A stretch of DNA of 10,186 bases. It comes from an uncultured Phascolarctobacterium sp. Lineage in GTDB: Bacteria; Bacillota; Negativicutes; Acidaminococcales; Acidaminococcaceae. The notes below the pieces were generated by a model. That model had not been told where the DNA came from and searched no databases. It saw only the letters and a list, made by a program, of their open reading frames with translations. Positions 4,980-10,186 of this stretch are shown here, piece by piece; position 1 is the stretch's first letter; each line of letters opens with the position of its first letter. The position numbers were made by a program, and so were the translations under genes. The stretch covers positions 1 to 10,186 of the forward strand of contig CASEGD010000058.1 in NCBI GenBank assembly GCA_949287345.1, read 5' to 3'.

Positions 4980-6160
4980 ATGGAATTTTTTCAATATTTG
5001 GCACCGACAAAAGTAATTTTCGGCCGCGGCACGGAAGCGCGCGTGGGCGAATTGTGCAAAGAACAGGGCGCTAAAAAAGTGCTCATCCATTACGGCGGGC
5101 ACAGCGCTAAAAAAGCGGTTTGCTTGATAAAATCTGCGCGTCGCTGGATGCTGCGGGCATCAGCCACGTTGAACTGGGCGGCGTTGTGCCGAACCCGCGC
5201 TTAAGTAAAGTTTACGAAGGCATTGAGCTTGGCAAAAAAGAGGGCGTCGATTTTATTTTAGCAGTTGGCGGCGGCAGCGTTATCGACAGCGCCAAAGCTA
5301 TAGGCTACGGCCTGACCAACGAGGGCGACGTGTGGGATTATTACACCGGCAAAACTCCGGCGGCGTGCCTGCCCATCGGCACGGTGCTGACCATTGCCGC
5401 TGCGGGCAGCGAGATGAGCAACGCCAGCATTATCACCAACGAAGACGGCTGGCTGAAACGCGGCGCTTATTCGCCGTATGCGTACTGCAAATTTGCCGTT
5501 ATGAACCCGGAACTGACTTACACCCTGCCTGCATACCAGACGGCGAGCGGCTGCACGGATATTATTGTTCACAGCCTTGAACGCTTTTTTGTTAAACCCA
5601 ATGTTAAGCAGCTTAATTTAACGGACGGCATTGCCGAAACGCTGATTAAAAATGTTATGCGCAATGTAAAAATCGCGCTTAAAAATCCGTCGGACTATGA
5701 CGCGCGTGCGGAAATTATGTGGAGCGGCACTTTATCCCACAACGATATCACCGGCGACCGCACTTTGGGCGACTGGGCCTGCCATCAGCTGGAACACGAA
5801 CTTGGCGGCATGTTTGATATCGCGCACGGCGCAGGTTTGGCGGCAGTTTGGGGCAGCTGGGCGCGCTATGTAATGCCCGCCAACCCGGCACGTTTTGCGC
5901 AGCTGGCGGTTAATGTGTTCGGCATTCCTTACACCGCAGGCGACGAAGAAAAAATTGCGCTGGAAGGCATTGAAACAATGGAAGCCTTCTTCCGCAGCAT
6001 CGGCATGCCGACGAAAATCAGCGACATGGATATCCACCTGACCGACGAGCAGATTAAAGAGCTGGCCTATAAATGCAGCTTTAAAAATACCCGCACCATC
6101 GGCGGCTTTAAGGCGCTGAATATTAACGACATGGAAGCAATCTACCGCATGGCGAAATGA
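4980..6160 (+). CDS. Iron-containing alcohol dehydrogenase, interrupted by a one-base frameshift
   Basis: The N-terminal part (MEFFQYLAPTKVIFGRGTEA) is read from ATG 4980 behind AAAAAGGAG. At the A run 5109-5114 the frame must move by -1, or one A must be added, to give KKSGLLDKI and continue to 6160. The restored protein has about 393 residues, the normal length for butanol-dehydrogenase/YqhD-type enzymes. They reduce aldehydes to alcohols with NAD(P)H in fermentation. Visible motifs are GGGSVIDSAKA for the dinucleotide and the metal ligands D194, H198, H269 and H283 in the restored numbering (TDIIVH, CHQLEHELGGMFDIAHG). The C-terminal frame alone, from TTG 5120, lacks the first beta strands and is unlikely to be a native start. 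A homopolymer sequencing error, a real mutation, or slippage could each explain the break. The stop overlaps the next start (ATGA). Confidence 0.85.
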
Positions 6161-6777
6161 TGAAAAAGTTGTTACTGACGGGCTTTGACCCGTTTGCGCA
6201 TTACAACATCAACCCGTCGTGGGAAGCGGTGCGTACATTGCCGGATAACATCGGCAGCTTTGCCGTAACCAGATTGATGCTGCCCAATATTTACGAAACG
6301 GCGGGGCGTTTGCTTATTGAAGAAGCGGAGCGCATAAAGCCGGACGTTATTTTAATGACTGGCATGGACAGCGGCAGCACCCGCTTGCATGCGGACTGCA
6401 TTGCCGTTAATCTGCGCGACGCACTGCTGGAGGACAATAAAGGCTTAATGCCCTGGGGCGAACCGGTCGTGCCCGGCGCACCGGCGGCATATTTTGCCAC
6501 CATACCCGTGCACAAGCTGGTACCGCGCCTGCAAAAAGCGGGCTGCCCCGTGCATTTGGGGTACTGCACCGGCGGCTATGTGTGCAACGATATTTTTTAC
6601 ATGGCATTGCACCATTTCAGCGGTACCAATGTCAAAACAGGTTTTGTGCATGTACCGCTGCTTCCGCAGATGGTGTTTGACGAAAGCCTTGCCTTGCCGC
6701 TTGATGAAACGGTTAAAATTTTACGGCAGATTATTGAAACGCTGTCGGATTTACTGACGGAGGAAGAAGATGCTTGA
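6157..6777 (+). CDS. pcp: Pyroglutamyl-peptidase I-like protein (peptidase family C15)
   Basis: The 206 residues align by eye with pyrrolidone-carboxylate peptidase, a cytosolic cysteine peptidase that removes N-terminal pyroglutamate. TGFDPF and NPSWEAV are at the N terminus. C143 in GGYVCNDIFY and H165 in GFVHVPLLP match the catalytic Cys and His. The third catalytic position, Glu in PERVAIN of classical enzymes, is D80 here (ADCIAVN). The following Arg (EARIPDN) is Leu (DALLEDN), and the GQAGGR segment reads GMDSGS. Either the activity is retained with altered specificity or it has drifted. The start is ATG 6157, overlapping the dehydrogenase TGA by 4 bases with no clear ribosome binding site, so coupled translation is likely. 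ATG 6160 is the alternative. The symbol reflects family membership, not proven activity. Confidence 0.8.
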   Translation: MMKKLLLTGFDPFAHYNINPSWEAVRTLPDNIGSFAVTRLMLPNIYETAGRLLIEEAERIKPDVILMTGMDSGSTRLHADCIAVNLRDALLEDNKGLMPWGEPVVPGAPAAYFATIPVHKLVPRLQKAGCPVHLGYCTGGYVCNDIFYMALHHFSGTNVKTGFVHVPLLPQMVFDESLALPLDETVKILRQIIETLSDLLTEEEDA

Positions 6778-7360
6778 CGCTATCGCCGCAAGGCGCAGCA
6801 TACGCAAATTTAAAAGTACGGAAGTGCCGCGCGATATTATTGAAGAAGTTTTGCGGGCGGGGATGCTTGCACCGTCCTCCAAAAACAGGCAGCCGTGGCA
6901 GTTTGTGGTAACAACCGGTGCGGCAAAGGCCGAAGCACTGGCGGCAATGGAACGCGGCTTGCAGCGTGAGGCACAGCAGCCGCTGCTGCCCGAAAGCGCG
7001 CAGTATATTGCAGGTGCGCACAACACGCTTGCCATTATGCGGCAGGCGCCCGTGGTAATTTTTGTTGTTAACCCGCTGGGGCTGGATTTAATGACACCGC
7101 AGAACGCAGAAAACCGCGTGTTTGAAATATGCAACGCCCAATCCGTCGGCGCTGCTGTGGAAAATATGTCGCTGGCGGCGGTGGAGCACGGGCTTGGCAG
7201 TTTGTGGATTTGCGATATTTACTTTGCTTACCGCGAGCTGTGCGAATGGCTTAACTGCGGCGGTGAACTGTTTGCCGCCTTTGCTGTGGGCTACCCCGAT
7301 GAAGCGCCTGCGCCGCGCCCGCGTAAACCGTGGGGCGACACCGTTATCTGGCGCGAATAA
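6770..7360 (+). CDS. Nitroreductase-family FMN oxidoreductase
   Basis: The 196 residues show the nitroreductase fold signatures. RRSIRKF at about 8-14 and SSKNRQPWQF (about 37-46) contact FMN phosphate and NAD(P)H. GLGSLWICD is near residue 142 and VGYPDEAPAPRPRK near the C terminus. Members are homodimeric flavoproteins that reduce nitro compounds, quinones or flavins; the natural substrate cannot be deduced. The start ATG 6770 has GGAGG 6 bases upstream, embedded in the end of the pcp frame, and the genes overlap by 8 bases. This is the last gene of the three-gene operon, and the terminator hairpin starts right after its stop codon. Confidence 0.88.
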   Translation: MLDAIAARRSIRKFKSTEVPRDIIEEVLRAGMLAPSSKNRQPWQFVVTTGAAKAEALAAMERGLQREAQQPLLPESAQYIAGAHNTLAIMRQAPVVIFVVNPLGLDLMTPQNAENRVFEICNAQSVGAAVENMSLAAVEHGLGSLWICDIYFAYRELCEWLNCGGELFAAFAVGYPDEAPAPRPRKPWGDTVIWRE

Positions 7361-7406
7361 AAAACAAAGGACGATGAGCTTTTAAAGCTTACCGTCCTTT
7401 TTGTTT
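7361..7406. terminator. Shared hairpin terminator between convergent genes
   Basis: AAAGGACG (7366-7373) pairs with CGTCCTTT (7393-7400), with an inner AGCTTTTAAAGCT hairpin. T-rich sequence follows on the plus strand and A-rich sequence on the other side, so it can stop transcription from both directions. It touches the ends of the nitroreductase gene and of the XRE-methyltransferase gene. Confidence 0.8.
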
Positions 7407-8220
7407 ACATTTTTTGCGCTATCAAAATATCCATGCAGTGCTGGTGCGGCACGCCGCCGCTGTTACAATCAAAAATCACCTGCTCACAGCGGTGAAACTT
7501 CCAATCGCTGAACAGCGTAAACAGCTCGCCGCTTTGCCAGTAGACGCCGTCAATTTCTTCATCCGGCGGCATTTTAATAAACGGCTTGTCTACAAATACG
7601 TTCAGCGTGCACAGGCTGCCGCGCGGCATTTTGCTCTGGTATGCCGCTATAATGTTGAGGCGCTTTTGTGGCGGCAGGTAATGCAGTACGCCGCTGGCAA
7701 ATAAAATGTCAAACTCCTCCGTGGGCGCATAGCTCAGCATATCGGCGCGGAAAAATTCAGCATTTAATCCGGCTTTGGCCGTAAAATTTTTAGCTTTGGC
7801 AATGCCGCTCGCGGCGATGTCAAAACCGGTTGTTAAATAGCCGCAGCGCGCCAAAAACAGCATATCCTTGCCTTCGCCGCAGCCGATGTCAAGCACTTTC
7901 AGCGGACGCGTCGGCGGCAGCAGCCGTAAAATATCGTAGCACATTTCGTTTGGCTCGCCGCCCCAGTATAATTCCTGCGTGCGGTAGCGTTCTTCGTAAA
8001 TTGTGGCGGGTGCTGCGCCCTCGTAGCCTAACAGGCTGTCGGCAGATGTGCCGAGCTGCGACGCAAGAGCGGGCAGCAGCTTGATATCCGGCAATGTTTC
8101 GCCGCGTTCCCATTTGCTCACCGCCTGAAAGCTGACCTTTAATTTTGCTGCCAGCTGCTCCTGCGTCAACCCCAGGGCTTTGCGGCGGTTCAGTAAATTT
8201 TGCCCAAAAATATTCTGCAT
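7405..8220 (-). CDS. XRE helix-turn-helix protein fused to a TehB-like SAM methyltransferase
   Basis: The protein has 271 residues in two domains. Residues 5-65 are an XRE/Cro helix-turn-helix (NRRKALGLTQEQLAAKLKVS, then FQAVSKWERGETLPD). After a short linker, residues 85-271 form a class I methyltransferase with motif I VLDIGCGEGKD (109-119), an FDIAASGI acidic strand and FASGVLHYLPP. The YWQSGELFTLFSDW and FDCNSGGVPHQH segments recall TehB-type proteins. It could act as a regulator that senses or modifies a small molecule. TehB relatives are linked to tellurite or thiopurine methylation, but no substrate is proven here. The start is ATG 8220, with AGGTGAT just upstream, not the in-frame ATG at 8298, whose extra residues cover the promoter. 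Direct repeats over the promoter suggest autoregulation. Confidence 0.85.
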   Translation of the reverse strand: MQNIFGQNLLNRRKALGLTQEQLAAKLKVSFQAVSKWERGETLPDIKLLPALASQLGTSADSLLGYEGAAPATIYEERYRTQELYWGGEPNEMCYDILRLLPPTRPLKVLDIGCGEGKDMLFLARCGYLTTGFDIAASGIAKAKNFTAKAGLNAEFFRADMLSYAPTEEFDILFASGVLHYLPPQKRLNIIAAYQSKMPRGSLCTLNVFVDKPFIKMPPDEEIDGVYWQSGELFTLFSDWKFHRCEQVIFDCNSGGVPHQHCMDILIAQKM

Positions 8221-8236
8221 ATTATCACCTGTTGTT

Positions 8237-8265
8237 ATTGTAAAATAATCGCGCCGCCGCGTAAA
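8237..8265 (-). promoter_or_regulatory. Promoter of the XRE-methyltransferase gene
   Basis: On the minus strand TTTACG (8260-8265) and TACAAT (8237-8242) are 17 bases apart. Initiation near 8230 gives a leader of about 10 bases with AGGTGAT. This supports the start at 8220 and leaves no room for translation from 8298. Confidence 0.5.
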
Positions 8266-8274
8266 TAACCGCGC
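8241..8274 (-). repeat. Two 20-bp-spaced direct repeats over the XRE promoter
   Basis: On the minus strand GCGCGGTTATTTAC (8261-8274) and GCGCGATTATTTTA (8241-8254) match at 11 of the first 12 positions and begin 20 bases apart, about two helical turns. They cover the -35 and reach the -10. They are candidate operator sites for the helix-turn-helix of the same gene. Confidence 0.4.
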
Positions 8275-8313
8275 GGGCGAAAGCGGCATAATTTTCAAAC
8301 AGCGGGCGAGTTA

Positions 8314-8350
8314 AAAACAAAGCCGCAGGCTGATAACGGATTGCGGCTTT
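8314..8350 (-). terminator. Terminator of the hicB gene
   Basis: AAAGCCGCA (8342-8350 on the minus strand) pairs perfectly with TGCGGCTTT (8319-8327), followed by GTTTTT. It lies 17 bases past the hicB stop and isolates it from the XRE-methyltransferase gene downstream. This indicates that hicB is a single-gene transcript. Confidence 0.75.
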
Positions 8351-8366
8351 AGTAATAAATATGTAT

Positions 8367-8762
8367 TTAGTTCTTTTTCGTTGTTAATGCGGCACGCTGC
8401 CCTGCGGCATAAGCTAAAACATTGGATACGTATTGATTTAAACTTAAACCTTCGCTTTTAGATTGCTCGGTAATGATTTTATGTAAGGTTTTTGGTATGC
8501 GTACCATAAATCTGCCGCTGTAAGCAGTGTCAGCAGGTTCGGGAATAGCCAGATTATTTTCCAGCATGTAAGTAAACCATTCTTTTTTTGCTTCTTCAAG
8601 ATTGTTATATGCTTTTTCTACAGTTTCGCCGTCGCTCATGCAGCCTTTTAACATCGGCACTTCAATTAAAAAGCCGCCGCCATCGGCTTCGTCAATTTTT
8701 GTTATCTGTGACGGATAATTTAGACTCATATAGTGCTGTAATTTTTCGGTAAAATTTTTCAT
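8367..8762 (-). CDS. hicB: HicB-type antitoxin without an adjacent HicA
   Basis: The protein has 131 residues. The N-terminal HicB fold has YPSQITKIDEADGGGFLIEVPMLKGCMSDGETVEKAYNNLEEAKKEWFTYML, with the conserved G-x-x-ETxEEA-like pattern. The C-terminal ribbon-helix-helix SGRFMVRIPKTLHKIITEQSKSEGLSLNQYVSNVL binds DNA. HicB normally neutralises the mRNA interferase HicA and represses the operon. HicA (about 60-90 residues) is usually directly adjacent, but none is visible: a terminator lies downstream and a divergent promoter region upstream. The start is ATG 8762, because GGGGTG lies 7 bases before it and only about 1-2 bases before ATG 8768. It may act on a distant HicA or serve purely as a regulator. 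Confidence 0.82.
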   Translation of the reverse strand: MKNFTEKLQHYMSLNYPSQITKIDEADGGGFLIEVPMLKGCMSDGETVEKAYNNLEEAKKEWFTYMLENNLAIPEPADTAYSGRFMVRIPKTLHKIITEQSKSEGLSLNQYVSNVLAYAAGQRAALTTKKN

Positions 8763-8780
8763 TTTCATTCACCCCGCAAC

Positions 8781-8814
8781 AATGATATTATATTTGATAT
8801 CATTATAGTATCAT
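8781..8814. promoter_or_regulatory. hicB promoter/operator with palindromic half-sites
   Basis: AATGATAT (8781-8788) and ATATCATT (8797-8804) form a perfect inverted repeat with an 8-base gap. A further TATCAT at 8809-8814 repeats the half-site 11 bases on, about one helical turn. TATAAT-type -10 boxes on the minus strand overlap the cluster. This suits autorepression by the ribbon-helix-helix domain of HicB. Confidence 0.55.
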
Positions 8815-8888
8815 ATTTGGTGACAAAAGGCAAATTTTAAGCACTATTGCTGTAAATGATTTGCTTTTTTCTTTCATCAATAAAGCGA

Positions 8889-8917
8889 TTTATAATAACC
8901 TTGTATTATGCTATAAT
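8889..8917 (+). promoter_or_regulatory. Promoter of the hsdR gene
   Basis: TTTATA (8889-8894) and TATAAT (8912-8917) are 17 bases apart, and TGC before the -10 makes it an extended -10. A leader of about 60 bases follows to the start codon. No further clear signal is seen between this promoter and the hicB operator. Confidence 0.6.
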
Positions 8918-8983
8918 TATAATAATAAGGCAAAATTTTTACAGACAAAGTTCTGCTTAATATGCGCAAAGGAGGGGCAGTTT

Positions 8984-10186
8984 ATGAATCCCTTTTCCAA
9001 AAAAGATATGAGTGAAGAAGACATCAAACGCCGTTATATAACTCGTTATATAACTCCGGCAATAGAAGCCAAGTGGGATGCGGAAAGCATTACCATGGAA
9101 ACGCAAATTACCGACGGTCAGTACAATTTAAAAGGCAACATTGTCAACCGCGGCTCTGCCAAACGGGCAGATTACCTGCTGTATATTAATGCCAATAATC
9201 CCATTGCCGTTGTCGAAGCCAAAGACAACAAAAAGGGAATTTCTTACGGCTTGCAGCAGGCGATGGCGTATGCCAAAATGCTGGACGTACCCTTTGCGTA
9301 CAGCTCTAACGGTGATGGCTTTGCCGAGCATGACTTTTCAACAGGAAAAGAGCGCATATTAAAATTAAACGAATTTCCCAGCCGTGCAGAACTGATTGCC
9401 AGATATAAACAGGGGCGCGGTTTAAATGCCGAGCAGGAAACATTGATAAACCAGCCCTATTATACCAGCCAGACTACTTACCCGCCGCGTTATTATCAAC
9501 GCATTGCCGTTAACCGTACTTTGGACGCTATTGCCAAAGGGCAAAACCGTATTTTGTTGGTTATGGCAACCGGCACGGGTAAAACTTATACGGCGTTCCA
9601 AATTGTTTACCGCCTGCTTAAAAGCAAATTAAAACGCAAAATTTTATACCTTGCCGACCGCAATATTCTTGTTGACCAGTCCATTCAGCAGGATTTTGCG
9701 CCGCTGAAAAGCGTTATCCATAAAATCAATGTCGCCAAAGATGATAAAACAACCATAACATCTCATCAGGTTTATTTTTCGCTTTATCAACAGCTGGTTG
9801 GCGATAATGACGAAGAACATTTCCGCAAACTGTTTACGCCCGATTTCTTTGATTTAATCATTGTTGACGAATGTCACCGCGGCTCTGCCAAGGAAGAAAG
9901 CCGCTGGCGCAAAATTTTGGAATATTTTAGCTCTGCCACGCAGATAGGCATGACGGCAACGCCCAAAGAAACTAAATATGTTTCCAATTTAAGCTACTTT
10001 GGCGAACCGGTTTATACCTACAGCCTGAAGGAAGGTATCGAAGACGGCTTCCTTGCTCCGTTTAAGGTTATCAACATTACTACCAACATTGGCGATGGCT
10101 GGCGTCCGTTCAAAGGGCAAAAAGATATTTTCGGCAACGAGATAGAAGACCGCATTTATAACAACAGTGATTACGATTACAACATT
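8984..10186 (+). CDS. hsdR: Type I restriction endonuclease subunit R, HsdR (5' part only)
   Basis: Codons 1-401 are present and the frame is open at the right edge. The family is usually about 800-1100 residues. The N-terminal nuclease domain has the PD-(D/E)xK core D63 ... E78-A-K80 (RADYLLYI, VVEAK). A superfamily 2 DEAD/DEAH motor follows: motif I ATGTGKT (195-201), YLADRNILVDQ (222-232), motif II VDECH (294-298) and motif III MTATP (323-327), then YFGEPVYTYSL. In type I systems this subunit translocates DNA and cleaves it away from the site, together with HsdM and HsdS, which are expected to the right. The start ATG 8984 follows AAAGGAGG at good spacing. The N terminus has a 12-bp tandem duplication (RYIT twice). 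Solitary HsdR-like helicases exist, so the full system is inferred. Confidence 0.88.
   Translation, partial: MNPFSKKDMSEEDIKRRYITRYITPAIEAKWDAESITMETQITDGQYNLKGNIVNRGSAKRADYLLYINANNPIAVVEAKDNKKGISYGLQQAMAYAKMLDVPFAYSSNGDGFAEHDFSTGKERILKLNEFPSRAELIARYKQGRGLNAEQETLINQPYYTSQTTYPPRYYQRIAVNRTLDAIAKGQNRILLVMATGTGKTYTAFQIVYRLLKSKLKRKILYLADRNILVDQSIQQDFAPLKSVIHKINVAKDDKTTITSHQVYFSLYQQLVGDNDEEHFRKLFTPDFFDLIIVDECHRGSAKEESRWRKILEYFSSATQIGMTATPKETKYVSNLSYFGEPVYTYSLKEGIEDGFLAPFKVINITTNIGDGWRPFKGQKDIFGNEIEDRIYNNSDYDYNI
9032..9055 (+). repeat. 12-bp tandem duplication inside hsdR
   Basis: CGTTATATAACT occurs twice in a row, encoding RYIT-RYIT at residues 17-24, just before PAIEAKWD. It is in frame and adds four residues ahead of the nuclease domain. 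HsdR relatives generally have this ITPAI-type segment once, so a recent slippage or duplication is likely. Confidence 0.75.

Noticed and set aside
5120..6160. TTG at 5120 as the native start of a shorter dehydrogenase
   Set aside because: It removes conserved N-terminal strands that are present upstream in another frame, behind a good ribosome binding site. A frameshift explains the data better.
8221..8298. Upstream ATG extending the XRE-methyltransferase by 26 residues
   Set aside because: The extension spans the predicted promoter and repeats, while ATG 8220 has its own ribosome binding site and begins the helix-turn-helix domain.
8769..8983. Possible hicA gene next to hicB
   Set aside because: No frame of suitable length with the HicA pattern exists on either strand. 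The stretch holds an operator and the hsdR promoter.
1..10186. CRISPR array, riboswitch or rRNA
   Set aside because: No regularly spaced repeats, no recognisable riboswitch core and no rRNA sequence were seen. The repeats found are tandem or tRNA-derived.

Overview
The window looks like a chromosomal stretch from an anaerobic, gut-type Firmicute. The split ThrE exporter, the iron-dependent alcohol dehydrogenase and the strong AGGAGG-type ribosome binding sites fit that. A Negativicute is my best guess, from general resemblance only and with low confidence. Housekeeping-type genes are GC-rich in codon choice (many GGC, CGC and GCG codons). Two stretches are clearly more A/T-rich: about 561-2250, and the intergenic region and hicB around 8370-8980.

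Left part (1-2380). The 5' part of a zinc-dependent succinylglutamate desuccinylase/aspartoacylase-type gene leaves the window at the left on the minus strand, behind a TTGCAA-17-TATAAT promoter. Next come a terminator and a 45-bp exact copy of the 3' half of a tRNA-Gly gene. The intact tRNA-Gly (anticodon CCC, minus strand) sits 1735 bp away. Between the two copies lies one A/T-rich gene, an AAA ATPase of the AAA_14/DUF4143 type with its own promoter and terminator. This is the layout left when a site-specific element inserts into the 3' half of a tRNA gene, but no integrase is present. It is the most interesting feature of the window.

Middle-left (2422-4830, minus strand). Four tightly packed genes form a probable operon, in transcription order: a small secreted protein of unknown function, a uracil-DNA glycosylase-superfamily protein, and the two subunits of a split ThrE-type threonine/serine exporter. 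The operon ends in a hairpin that overlaps the tRNA-Gly promoter. A perfect 28-bp tandem duplication lies between that promoter and the tRNA.

Middle-right (4980-7360, plus strand). Three overlapping genes form an operon: an iron-containing alcohol dehydrogenase, a pyroglutamyl-peptidase-like (C15) protein with changed active-site residues, and a nitroreductase. The dehydrogenase reading frame is broken by one missing A in an A run near 5109. A hairpin terminator separates this operon from a convergent minus-strand gene that fuses an XRE helix-turn-helix to a TehB-like methyltransferase.

Right part (8367-10186). A HicB-type antitoxin without an adjacent HicA has palindromic operator-like half-sites at its promoter. 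Divergent from it is the 5' two-fifths or so of a type I restriction HsdR subunit, which runs off the right edge. This end looks like the start of a defence/accessory region.
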